This document shows positions 27,190 through 35,904 of a stretch of DNA of 64,000 bases, one piece after another (within the stretch, counting starts at the first letter, position 1; every line of letters starts with the position of its first letter). The stretch spans positions 1-64,000 of the forward strand of contig WGNO01000046.1 in assembly GCA_016124525.1 (NCBI GenBank), in the 5' to 3' direction. The position numbers and the translations under genes are program-made. The stretch comes from Nostoc sp. RI_552 (GTDB lineage Bacteria > Cyanobacteriota > Cyanobacteriia > Cyanobacteriales > Nostocaceae). The notes below the pieces were generated by a model. The model was not told the origin of the DNA. It searched no databases and was given only the letters and a program-made list of their open reading frames with translations.

Positions 27190-29523
27190 CTAGTAATCGA
27201 ACAATGTTAATTGTCCAAGATTTACACTAGATTTGGAAATTTTTCCTATGTTAAATTCACACTCTGAAGGTTTGCCTTTTTGTTTACCTTGTCTCGGATG
27301 AATTGGTCGTGCTATTAACCAATTCTGTCTTATTTCAAGTAGACCAGCAAAACAAAACCATGAGAGCATTCTGCTAGTATAGTCTTTTAGAGTTTCAGGC
27401 TTTAGGTTTTTTTTGGAAGATAGCTGATTCAATAATTGCTTAAATTCTTCATGCCAAATGCACTGGTCTGGTTTAACTTTATTAAACATTTCTCTGATAA
27501 TTAAGTGAGATTCTATCTGTTCGGCTAAGTTTTCAGCCAGTTCATTATCTGTTAAATTTATAAGATCTGTACCTGCTGTAATATAATGATTTTTTCTATC
27601 TATAGAAACTTGGAAAAAATTTTGTAAATCTACAATAGCATTCTCGATTGTACCTTGTCTAAGCTGTAACTTTTCTGCTAAACCTTTAGTTGTTGAATCA
27701 TTTCTTAACATCCGAAATACTTTTATTAATGTTGATATCTTTGTTCTAGGTCTATAGTCTATAGTGATAACAGGTAATTTTTCATCTACTAAATATTCAC
27801 GAAATATGTCCCAATATATTTTGTAATTGTTTCCTGTTTCTTGGACAAACTTGCTTGATAGAAGCTGGTTGATTGTCTCATAATTAAATTTATTACATAC
27901 TTCTATTTTAGAGATAGGAGAATTATTCGCAATAAACTTAAGACATTTCTCTTGATCTGCGGTTTTAATATATCTATTAATATCTCTATCAAAAATTTGT
28001 TGAATATCAAATTTTGTAATAATTTTTTTATTATTAAAATCTTCTTGATTTAAATGCTGGTTATATATGTCACCACAAATTTTCTTGAACAACCAAGGTA
28101 TATTTTGGCAATTATCTATTATCCAACTTCTCATTTTTGGCTGCAAAATAAAACGTCTGCCTTGTTGTGCTAAGTATTCATCAAATCTACTTATGAGTGC
28201 ATTAGAATCCTGTTCAGAAAATGGGCATTCATTTAAATCAATATTCTTTCTAATTCGTTCTAATTCATGCCAAGAAAAATATGCCTGATTTTTAGCTGGT
28301 AAACTAATATCTGTCCTCCAACAAAAACCTAAAACTATATTTTCTTTTAAAGCATCAATATCAAAAGCAGACTTTTTAAATAAATCATAGAGATTAGATA
28401 AAGAATCTTTAGTTAAAATTTCTTCAAATTGGTCAAAAAATAAGATTATAACTTTATTTGTTTCTTTTAGTTTATCTATTACTATTTTAATTGAACGACT
28501 ATTAAAAAAAGGCTGCTCAATACTTTCAATAATTATTTTATGGTTTTGTAATGGGATAAATCTATCATTAACAGCTTGTTGTAATGCTTGTTTAATTGCA
28601 CTTGCAACAAAATAATTGGACTTTTCTGTATTAACGCTAGTAACATCAATATCATATATATAAAAATTGTCTTTATACTGTTGACAACACTCATGCTTTA
28701 ATTTTAAAACTAAAGATGATTTACCAACACCCGTACTGCCTGTAAAGCAAACTAATCTTAGGTCTGTTTTATTATCTTTAACATTTTTAATAAAGTCCCA
28801 AAATTTATTTTGGGCTTGAGAACGTCCAACAAAATTTTCTGGACGACATGGACGATGGTAATCATCAAAGCTATCAGCTTGATTGATTCTTGATAGGGGA
28901 ATTTTTTCAATATTTGTTTTGGAAGTTTGAATAAATTTATTTTTAAAATCCGTTTGTTCTTTACTTACAACCATAACATCAAGACCTGTCCAAACTCCAT
29001 ACCTAGAAAAATAATTCTTCCATTCTTCTTCAGAACAAGTATTTTCTGAGATGGGAATCATAATTGCGCGGCAAGGTTCGCCATCTTCTCCTATTTCTTC
29101 TGCTACCCAAATAAAATGTTTTTTATGATTTACTAACAATGTGACTGTATTAACTTCATTGACTCCCATATCATTTAGGTTAGGCAATATAATATTATAT
29201 GTACCCATAAATATCTCTGTTAACTTTTCACCTGACCAAACAATTAATTTAATATCTTTATTATCAAAACCTTTTATAATGCCTTTACTGGTTCCAGCAA
29301 GTTCTGAAGTGGAAAGCAAGTAAGCATATTGAAATTTCTTAACTAAAACTTGGCCTAATAATTTGTATACTATTGGAGCATCAATCAAATTTTCTTGAAA
29401 CTTACATTCTACTAATCCCTTTTCAGAAGTATCTAAATTATCTAAATAAATATCAACTTCCATTCCTTCAAATACAACATTCTTAGTAACATCCCAGCGT
29501 TGACGCTGGAATACAGGAGCCAT
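27190..29523 (-). CDS. PD-(D/E)XK nuclease-STAND NTPase fusion, predicted defence effector
   Basis: A 777-residue protein. Residues 1-105 form a restriction-endonuclease-like (Mrr-type) domain with GMEVD (Asp24) and VECK (Glu39, Lys41), the PD-(D/E)XK core. An intermediate domain spans about 110-215. ENFVGRS near 229 opens an NTPase with Walker A GSTGVGKSS (262-270) and Walker B IILFFDQFEEIL (359-370), the DxFEE form typical of STAND ATPases. The last 300 residues suggest winged helices (e.g. TTKGLAEKLQLRQGTIENAI). No TPR or WD sensor repeats are evident, unlike classical Avs proteins. The gene is visibly AT-richer than its neighbours, stands alone, and lies between inverted IS200/IS605 relics. 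I infer horizontal acquisition and an abortive-infection-like role; neither is proven. Confidence 0.8.
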   Translation of the reverse strand: MAPVFQRQRWDVTKNVVFEGMEVDIYLDNLDTSEKGLVECKFQENLIDAPIVYKLLGQVLVKKFQYAYLLSTSELAGTSKGIIKGFDNKDIKLIVWSGEKLTEIFMGTYNIILPNLNDMGVNEVNTVTLLVNHKKHFIWVAEEIGEDGEPCRAIMIPISENTCSEEEWKNYFSRYGVWTGLDVMVVSKEQTDFKNKFIQTSKTNIEKIPLSRINQADSFDDYHRPCRPENFVGRSQAQNKFWDFIKNVKDNKTDLRLVCFTGSTGVGKSSLVLKLKHECCQQYKDNFYIYDIDVTSVNTEKSNYFVASAIKQALQQAVNDRFIPLQNHKIIIESIEQPFFNSRSIKIVIDKLKETNKVIILFFDQFEEILTKDSLSNLYDLFKKSAFDIDALKENIVLGFCWRTDISLPAKNQAYFSWHELERIRKNIDLNECPFSEQDSNALISRFDEYLAQQGRRFILQPKMRSWIIDNCQNIPWLFKKICGDIYNQHLNQEDFNNKKIITKFDIQQIFDRDINRYIKTADQEKCLKFIANNSPISKIEVCNKFNYETINQLLSSKFVQETGNNYKIYWDIFREYLVDEKLPVITIDYRPRTKISTLIKVFRMLRNDSTTKGLAEKLQLRQGTIENAIVDLQNFFQVSIDRKNHYITAGTDLINLTDNELAENLAEQIESHLIIREMFNKVKPDQCIWHEEFKQLLNQLSSKKNLKPETLKDYTSRMLSWFCFAGLLEIRQNWLIARPIHPRQGKQKGKPSECEFNIGKISKSSVNLGQLTLFDY

Positions 29524-29870
29524 TAAATCCTCAAAAAAATCACCTTTTTGCTTTTTACTTCAGTCTGGCGGGATAAGTATTTTAAAAGGTTTTTTAATAT
29601 TTAAAGTATTTATCATTTTTAAATCCTCCTTAATTTTGGCAAACAAAGTGATGAATTTATAAACTAACTATACTACTATAGTCATGATGTTTAACTCCAA
29701 ACATTAGATCAAGTGTATTGTATTTTTAGGCGATCACCGACCCAACCTCAATAGCTTTTTTTGGCTTTGGTTCCATTTAGATTTCTACTCTAATACCAGC
29801 ACTACTTGTATCACCTCCTAAAGGTAGGTGCCACAGGAAATCATACAATAATTTTTAGTAAAATGCGATA
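29524..29870. other. AT-rich spacer between the STAND gene and the tnpA relic
   Basis: About 350 bp with no gene. It should contain the minus-strand promoter of the STAND gene. I saw no clear inverted repeat for a dedicated regulator. Confidence 0.4.
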
Positions 29871-29886
29871 ATATAGAATAAAAAAA

Positions 29887-30125
29887 CACCCTGTTTCTTT
29901 GATAAACTATCATCTTGTATGGATACCAAAGAGACGCAAGAAGATTTTAGTAGTTGATGTAGAGAAAAGGTTAAGGACTATTATTGGGGAAGTATGGGAA
30001 GAAAAAGAATGGAAAATTATAGAAATAGAAATTATGCCAGACCACGTACATTTACCGCTGCCAATGTTAGGACTGAGACTGTTAAAAAATATATTGAAGA
30101 CCAAAAACATCATGACAATGCCTGA
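29887..30125 (+). pseudogene. tnpA: IS200/IS605 TnpA (Y1 transposase) with internal deletion
   Basis: The frame from about 29887 reads HPVSLINYHLVWIPKRRKK and on to EIMPDHVHL, the HUH metal-binding part of a Y1 transposase. Directly after it, a frame change leads into TAANVRTETVKKYIEDQ, the C-terminal helix with the catalytic Tyr. Roughly 50-60 intervening residues are missing. Both ends of the enzyme are present but it cannot work. Confidence 0.8.
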
Positions 30126-30149
30126 TGGACTTCCCCTAAAGAAGATTTG

Positions 30150-30250
30150 CCCTCGCCTACATCCACCGACTAAAGTATAACAAAGTATCGGAGCATGGCG
30201 AAGATACTTTATCTCGGTGGTTTTGTCTCGCTCGATTTTCTTATAATTAA
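30150..30250 (+). pseudogene. tnpB: TnpB N-terminal relic downstream of tnpA
   Basis: One frame reads YIHRLKYNKVSEHGEDTLSR then WFCLARFSYN and a stop, resembling the first residues of IS605 TnpB (the usual form is WFGCARFVYN). It follows tnpA in the same direction, as in IS608-type elements. The rest of tnpB is deleted up to the end hairpin at 30415. Confidence 0.55.
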
Positions 30251-30414
30251 GATATCAGAAACTTGCAACAAAAGTAGAGACACAATTAGGTTTATGCCTA
30301 GTCAAGGTGTGTAGGGCATTATTGACCGTGCCTACCGGATTTCACATCTGGGAAACTAGAACAAGAAAGCGGAGGGGAGGTCTAAAGCCACTCGCTGTAG
30401 CAACAGTTTAGAAT

Positions 30415-30436
30415 CCCCTCGCCTAAAGGCGAGGGG
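30415..30436 (+). repeat. IS200/IS605-type end hairpin (right)
   Basis: The CCCCTCGCCT/AGGCGAGGGG stem is nearly perfect and preceded by AGAAT. It is the inverted counterpart of 26851-26871 and marks the right end of the relic. Confidence 0.7.
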
Positions 30437-30638
30437 AGAAGTCAAAACTCTGACAACGAAACTGACATCATCAAAGTCAAATCAGGCATTATCTTGATGA
30501 GTAAGTGTCCACATGCACCTGTCTGGGAAAAAACTGTTTTTCTAGCCATCAGCGCGTCAGACACTGAAAATATTGTGGCATTGCTTTAAGGATGAAATCT
30601 TAGGACCAATCTGTTGGTAATTTGAAAAGTATGCTGAT
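30437..30638. other. Spacer between the IS relic and the DUF502 gene
   Basis: About 200 bp. A short open stretch beginning MSKCPHAPVWEKTVFLA (30498) and ending at 30590 may be a gene fragment, but I cannot assign it. The DUF502 promoter should lie here. Confidence 0.3.
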
Positions 30639-31373
30639 ATGAATACCAATAACAAAAGTTCCAGTAGCCTAAAACAGGAGAATAGGGACTTGGGAATTAA
30701 TCATCTCAAACAGAACTTAAAGAATGACCTGATTGCTGGTTTGTTGGTAGTAATTCCTTTAGCAACAACTATTTGGCTAACCATTACTATCGCGAATTGG
30801 GTAATCAACTTTCTCACCAAAATTCCCAAACAACTCAATCCCTTTGACGGTCTCCATCCTATACTAGTAAATATACTGAATCTAGCTGTAGGACTTGCAG
30901 TGCCTCTATTCAGCATCCTGTTAATAGGGTTGATGGCTCGGAATATTGCTGGACGTTGGTTATTGGATTTAGGTGAGCGATTACTGCAAGCAATTCCCTT
31001 AGCTGGACAGGTATACAAAACCCTGAAACAGCTGCTAGCAACCCTAATCAAAGATTCTAACAACAAGTTTCGCCGTGTTGTTTTAGTAGAGTATCCCAGA
31101 AAAGGAATCTGGTCCATGGCCTTCGTCACAGGCAGCATGAGTCAGGACATTCAAGCTCACATGCCCAGTCCCATGCTCAGTGTTTTTATTCCCAGTACCC
31201 CAAATCCCACCACAGGATGGTATGCCATCGTTCCAGAGAATGAAGTCATAAATTTATCTATGCCCATAGAAGATGCCTTTAAAGTATTAATTTCTGGTGG
31301 GATCGTCGCTCAGAATACACCTCTACCTCCCCTAGTTTTGTCCCAAGAGCGAAATTTAGAAGCACCACCCTAA
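30639..31373 (+). CDS. DUF502 family membrane protein
   Basis: A 244-residue protein of the DUF502 family, widespread in bacteria and plants (COV-like), of unknown biochemical function. Two membrane segments are visible (about 32-55 and 78-100), followed by the conserved soluble part: VYKTLKQL, FRRVVLVEYPRKGIWSMAFVTG, SVFIPSTPNPTTGW. The order DUF502-nusB-ftsY on one strand is close-packed, so co-transcription with nusB is likely. Full length. Confidence 0.9.
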   Translation: MNTNNKSSSSLKQENRDLGINHLKQNLKNDLIAGLLVVIPLATTIWLTITIANWVINFLTKIPKQLNPFDGLHPILVNILNLAVGLAVPLFSILLIGLMARNIAGRWLLDLGERLLQAIPLAGQVYKTLKQLLATLIKDSNNKFRRVVLVEYPRKGIWSMAFVTGSMSQDIQAHMPSPMLSVFIPSTPNPTTGWYAIVPENEVINLSMPIEDAFKVLISGGIVAQNTPLPPLVLSQERNLEAPP

Positions 31374-31493
31374 AAAACCAAGCTGAAAATCAATCCGGCA
31401 AAGTCACCAGTAAACAGATAGTATGATTATCTGACTTGGCCATAACTGCTCGATTACTAAACTCTAATCATCAGTGCTTAGGCACTCACTTCC

Positions 31494-32123
31494 ATGCAAG
31501 AACGAAAACCCCAGCAAATTGCTCGTGAATTAGCACTTTTAAGTCTCAGCCAGTTGCCAATTAACCCCAAAAAATTGACAGAAGAACATCTGCCAAAATT
31601 AGTGCTAGCCACAGTCCGTACCCTGAGATCAGAAGTGCAAGATACACTAGATAACGCCACAGCAGAACTGCAACGCAGTAATGAGCGTCTCTTAACTAGC
31701 CAAACTCGTGCCTCAGACCTCGATACCGCTAGAAATCTCCTCAAAGAAGCTATTGACTACACCCAAACTGCAATCAATCAACTCGGAGCCGCAGTTGAAT
31801 TTCCAGAATTGATTCAACTAGCCAACCAAGACAAGGAAGTAGGCAGATATGCCATCCAACTTGTCAAAATAGTCAACGAACATCGAGCAATCATTGATGA
31901 ACAAATTTCCTCTGCCTTAGTAGATTGGCAAGTCACTCGCCTAGCCCAAATAGACCGAGATATTTTGCGAATCGCCGTGGGAGAAATGAGGTTTTTAAAT
32001 CTGCCAGACAGAGTAGCTATCAACGAAGCTGTGGAACTAGCCAAACGCTATAGTGGAGACGAAGGGCATCGGTTTATTAATGGCGTTTTGCGGCGAGTTA
32101 CAGAACAAAAAACAGCCGTTTAG
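31494..32123 (+). CDS. nusB: Transcription antitermination protein NusB
   Basis: A 209-residue NusB, the boxA RNA-binding partner of NusE (S10) in rRNA antitermination. The all-helical NusB fold shows at the N-terminus ([15 protein letters not shown]) and C-terminus ([29 protein letters not shown], split here into its known helices, then FINGVLRRV). It is longer than E. coli NusB (139) because of an inserted helical segment at about 55-110, as in other cyanobacteria. It lies upstream of ftsY. Confidence 0.93.
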   Translation: MQERKPQQIARELALLSLSQLPINPKKLTEEHLPKLVLATVRTLRSEVQDTLDNATAELQRSNERLLTSQTRASDLDTARNLLKEAIDYTQTAINQLGAAVEFPELIQLANQDKEVGRYAIQLVKIVNEHRAIIDEQISSALVDWQVTRLAQIDRDILRIAVGEMRFLNLPDRVAINEAVELAKRYSGDEGHRFINGVLRRVTEQKTAV

Positions 32124-32167
32124 TAAATCATCCTGACTTTCTAATTTTTCTAATTGTTGTGAGGAGG

Positions 32168-32212
32168 AGCCAGTTGTTGACGGAAGTTCCCCCCCTGTTG
32201 GGGAAACTGGCT
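32168..32212 (+). terminator. Two-tier hairpin after nusB
   Basis: The outer stem AGCCAGT/ACTGGCT and inner stem TTCCCC/GGGGAA form a long hairpin between nusB and ftsY. There is no U-run; it may attenuate rather than end transcription. Confidence 0.5.
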
Positions 32213-32321
32213 TTGAGAAATGAGGGTATGGGGGAGGTTTTCACCCCAGTCAAGAGTTACTGGTTCCATTAAACTCATAACTAATAACTAAAAACTCATC
32301 TCACAACTAATACCTATTGCA

Positions 32322-33842
32322 ATGGTTTTTAATTGGTTCCGTCGTCAATATAACGATTCGTCTGATACCCCATCTGAACAACAACAGGAAGAGACCTCTC
32401 CAGTCATAGAAACCCAATCCGAGCCAGCGGTAACTTCAACCCCAACGGCGGATTTATTAGCCTTTGCTAAATCTGCCTATAAGAATATCCAGCAAAAACA
32501 AGAAGCTTTAGAAGTAGTAACTGCTCCTGAAGCCGCAGATGTTGAAGCACCACCCGAACAACCAGAAACGGAGGTACTTAGGGTCAGTGAAGTCACCCCA
32601 ACAGCAGCATCAGAGGCAGTAGCAGCAACTGAAGAGCCAGAAAATGCACCCACCGAACCACTAACTACACCAGAACCAACACCAGCAAGTAATTTATCCT
32701 TTTTAGAACGGGCTGCGGCAGAAAGACAAGCCAAGCAAGAACGGCTCATAGCCAGGGCTATTGAAGTTCCAGAACCGCAAGGATTACAACCAGTAGCCAC
32801 CACCTCAGAAACAACGGAAGGGGTGGGCGGATTAGCTTTTGATGAAGGTTTTGTGTGGTCAGCAGAAGTATTAGCTGCCCAAGGTAGGCGACCAGAAGAT
32901 GTTTCTATTGAGGAAATTACCTGGCTGAAAAAGCTCCGCAAAGGACTAGACAAAACCCGTCGTAACATCCTCAACCAACTCAAAGCAATTGTCGGCCAAG
33001 GGCCACTCAATCAAGCAGCTGTGGCAGAAATAGAAGCCGCATTGCTACAAGCTGATGTGGGTGTAGAAGCCACCGATTACATTATCAGTGCCCTACAGAA
33101 AAAACTGTTAGCGGAAGCTACCCCGCCAGAAGAAGCCATCGCCTACCTCAAAAAAATCTTGCGGGATATGTTAGAAGCCCCCCTGCAAAAATCCCACAGT
33201 CCCAGCTTGGCCCCAGAAAAAGAAACCTTAAATATTTGGTTAATTACTGGAGTAAATGGGGCAGGTAAAACCACCACCATCGGCAAAATATCCCACCTAG
33301 CCCAAAAATCAGGTTATAAATGCTTAATTGGTGCAGCAGATACTTTCCGAGCTGCGGCTGTGGAACAGGTGAAAGTTTGGGGCAATCGTAGCGGCGTAGA
33401 AGTAATTGCCAATCCGGGAAAGAATACAGACCCCGCAGCCGTGGTATTTGATGCGATCGCTGCTGCCCAAGCACGAGACACTGAATTATTGTTGGTAGAT
33501 ACCGCCGGGCGACTGCAAAACAAGAAAAACTTAATGGACGAACTCGCCAAAATCAGGCGCATTATTGACAAAAAAGCCCCCAATGCCAAAATAGAATCCC
33601 TATTGGTTTTAGATGCCACTTTAGGTCAAAATGGATTGCGGCAAGCTGAAATTTTTTCCCAAGCCGCCCAGATCAGTGGCGTAGTATTAACAAAGCTAGA
33701 TGGTACAGCTAAGGGTGGTGTTGCCCTAGCCGTTGTCCAGCAGCTAGGTTTGCCTATTCGCTTTATTGGTGCTGGCGAAGGTATCGAAGATTTGCGTCCT
33801 TTTTCCAGCTACGAGTTTGTCGAAGCTCTATTAAGTGGCTAG
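32322..33842 (+). CDS. ftsY: Signal recognition particle receptor FtsY
   Basis: A 506-residue SRP receptor GTPase that docks ribosome-SRP complexes on the membrane. A long acidic, Pro/Glu-rich A domain (1-190) is followed by the N domain (about 195-290) and G domain. G motifs are visible: GVNGAGKTTTIGK (G1), DTFRAAAVEQ, DTAGRLQNK (G3), TKLDGTAKGG (G4) and GAGEGIEDLRPF. The A domain is low-complexity and variable, as is usual. Full length. Confidence 0.96.
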   Translation: MVFNWFRRQYNDSSDTPSEQQQEETSPVIETQSEPAVTSTPTADLLAFAKSAYKNIQQKQEALEVVTAPEAADVEAPPEQPETEVLRVSEVTPTAASEAVAATEEPENAPTEPLTTPEPTPASNLSFLERAAAERQAKQERLIARAIEVPEPQGLQPVATTSETTEGVGGLAFDEGFVWSAEVLAAQGRRPEDVSIEEITWLKKLRKGLDKTRRNILNQLKAIVGQGPLNQAAVAEIEAALLQADVGVEATDYIISALQKKLLAEATPPEEAIAYLKKILRDMLEAPLQKSHSPSLAPEKETLNIWLITGVNGAGKTTTIGKISHLAQKSGYKCLIGAADTFRAAAVEQVKVWGNRSGVEVIANPGKNTDPAAVVFDAIAAAQARDTELLLVDTAGRLQNKKNLMDELAKIRRIIDKKAPNAKIESLLVLDATLGQNGLRQAEIFSQAAQISGVVLTKLDGTAKGGVALAVVQQLGLPIRFIGAGEGIEDLRPFSSYEFVEALLSG

Positions 33843-34512
33843 TTGCGATTTTTTTAGTTAAGATTTTTTCTGGGTGTGCGTTGGCCTTTTCATCCCTGTC
33901 AAAGTAGATGGAAAATTTCCCTTGCTCAGGAATTCCCAAGTCTGATACTCCCAGTCCAGGGGAAAGCCAAGGGCGTAAGTCCTGACCTAGCTTGTGTTTC
34001 AGCTAGGATTTCAATTCCCCTGATTTGCTTGCTGTCTTCCTTAAGCTCTATAGTCAGGCGGATTCAGATTGGGAGCTTCCCAACCTAAGGGACTGGTAAA
34101 CCCGGAGGCTGCTGACTTTTTGAGCACCAAGAGGCAAAACACAAATAACACTCACTTGAGGCTGAACAGTTCCAGGAGAAAATCAGAAACTGGGAAAAAT
34201 TATTTTGTTGATATGGGATTTTTTTGGGTCTAAAGATGTATGATTTGCTAATTGAGTTATGGAAAAATGAAAGGCTTTATCGGTTATGAGAGAATTTCCT
34301 GATTTTTACTTACTGATTTTCGATTGAACATACATCAATATCCAGTGATAGATGTAATAAGCAAATAGAATACTTATCTCCAGCAATGTCTTACGTCTTT
34401 TTACTCTTGCTAAAGTAATAAACCTTGTCCCAATATAATTTAGCAATTCCTCAGAAACTTATTTAATTTATAAGTAATCTAAACTCTATCTATATCAAGT
34501 GCAATAATACCT
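33843..34512. other. Long intergenic region between ftsY and the GAF/SpoIIE gene
   Basis: About 670 bp with no supportable ORF. The first 300 bp are relatively GC-rich with nested complementary segments (listed separately); the remainder is AT-rich and probably carries the phosphatase promoter. Confidence 0.4.
33911..34083. ncRNA. Structured RNA candidate downstream of ftsY
   Basis: Several complementary pairs are visible: CCCTTG 33919/CAAGGG 33968; TCAGGA 33926/TCCTGA 33980; CAGGGGAA 33957/TTCCCCTG 34015; the hairpin CCTAGCT/AGCTAGG 33986-34007; and TTGGGA/TCCCAA 34067-34082. The first two pairs are interleaved and would make a pseudoknot. The density of complementarity and the raised GC suggest a structured RNA on an unknown strand. 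It does not match SRP RNA, tmRNA or RNase P signatures that I know. Confidence 0.4.
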
Positions 34513-35904
34513 TTGCCTGTGTCTCAACCGCCCTCTCAACCCACTGATAGTAATAGTAGTGCCGCAACGGATGTCACCCCAGTCGTGGCACTCAAAGAAC
34601 TCGTGGCCCGGCTGCACCGAGAACAGAATAAAATCCCAGATTTACTCAGTTCTTTGGGATTTGCTCTGAGAAGCTTCAACAATTTGAACCAGTTTCTAGA
34701 GCTGATCCCGCTCATGGCAACAAGAGTAACAGATGCAGATGGTAGTGCTTTGTTCCTGCATAAACCCAACGGTCAAATTAGGTTAGAGCAACTACACTGG
34801 CAAGATAGCCGTCAGCGCAAGAACATCCGCAAAGCCCTAGAAACTGCTAGTAGTCAAATTACACTGTTGTGTAATACAGCCCCTTTAGCAACAGCTACCG
34901 GGATTTTAGATGACCAAATGCATCGCTACTTGGGTCCAGATGTGCAAATCTTTGGCACGGCAATTCTGGTCAAGCACACAGAACGGGGCTGGCTCTACGT
35001 CCTCAGCCGTGACCCTGAATATAGCTGGACAGAAACCAGACAAAAGTTAGTTAGACTGGTGGCAGATCAAACGGCCGTAGCCATTGCCAACGAAGAACTA
35101 GCCGTAGAGTTGAGGAAAAAAGAGCGCCTAGATCAAGAACTAGAAATTGGCGCAGAAATTCAACGCCGACTCCTACCCCGTCAATGCCCGATTATTCCTG
35201 GTGCAGCTCTGGCTGCACGTTGTAAACCTGCTAATCGTGTTGGTGGAGACTACTATGATTTTATCCCTACCAATGGCAATCAGCTACAGCCCAATAGCAA
35301 AACCGCCCAGGAAAACGCGCGCTGGGGTTTGGTAATTGGCGATGTCATGGGTAAGGGTGTTCCAGCTGGACTCATTATGACCATGATGCGGGGAATGCTG
35401 CGCGGAGAAGTATTGCATGGTCATTCTCCATGTGTAATTCTGCAAAATTTGAATCGCGTTATGTATGCGGATTTAGAAAATTCCCACCGCTTTGTGACGC
35501 TGTTTTACTCAGAATATAATCCGTTAAATCGAGTTTTATCTTATAGTAATGCAGCACACAATCCCCCTCTGTGGTGGCACGCAGCAACCAAAACTATTAC
35601 CCGCTTGGATACTTTGGGAATGCTGATTGGTTTAGATGCCAATAGCCAATACGAAGATGCCCAGGTACAGTTAGAACCGGGGGATACAGTAATTTATTAT
35701 ACAGATGGTTTAACGGACGCTGCTGCTGCTAGCGGCGATCGCTTCGACGAAGAAAATTTCATTGCAGCTTTTAATACAGCTTGCAGGTATTGTAATGGGC
35801 CACAAGAAATTGTGGATTATCTGTTTGACCAAGTTTTGCAATTTATCGGTGCTGAAAAGCAAAACACCGATGATATGACATTAGTTGTCCTTAAAATTCA
35901 ATAG
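34513..35904 (+). CDS. GAF domain-containing SpoIIE-type protein phosphatase
   Basis: A 463-residue putative Ser/Thr phosphatase of the PP2C/SpoIIE (RsbU-like) group. The N-terminal GAF domain covers about residues 40-200 (e.g. TDADGSALFLHKPNG). A linker helix leads into the phosphatase: QRRLLP, RVGGDYYDF (metal Asp), VIGDVMGKGVPAGLIM, YSNAAHNPPL, YYTDGLTDA and NTDDMTLVVL. The acidic residues binding the metals are present, so it looks active. Such proteins usually dephosphorylate anti-sigma-factor antagonists; the partner is not nearby. The start is TTG at 34513 or GTG at 34519. Its 3' end overlaps the convergent SPS gene by 7 bp. Confidence 0.88.
   Translation: MPVSQPPSQPTDSNSSAATDVTPVVALKELVARLHREQNKIPDLLSSLGFALRSFNNLNQFLELIPLMATRVTDADGSALFLHKPNGQIRLEQLHWQDSRQRKNIRKALETASSQITLLCNTAPLATATGILDDQMHRYLGPDVQIFGTAILVKHTERGWLYVLSRDPEYSWTETRQKLVRLVADQTAVAIANEELAVELRKKERLDQELEIGAEIQRRLLPRQCPIIPGAALAARCKPANRVGGDYYDFIPTNGNQLQPNSKTAQENARWGLVIGDVMGKGVPAGLIMTMMRGMLRGEVLHGHSPCVILQNLNRVMYADLENSHRFVTLFYSEYNPLNRVLSYSNAAHNPPLWWHAATKTITRLDTLGMLIGLDANSQYEDAQVQLEPGDTVIYYTDGLTDAAAASGDRFDEENFIAAFNTACRYCNGPQEIVDYLFDQVLQFIGAEKQNTDDMTLVVLKIQ

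Noticed and set aside
33911..34083. SRP (4.5S) RNA next to ftsY
   Set aside because: The conserved GGTCAGGTCCGGAAGGAAGCAGC-type apex is absent despite a GTCAGGCGGA near 34051.
33876..34088. 70-codon ORF after ftsY
   Set aside because: Coincides with the self-complementary block, where structure explains the sequence better than coding.
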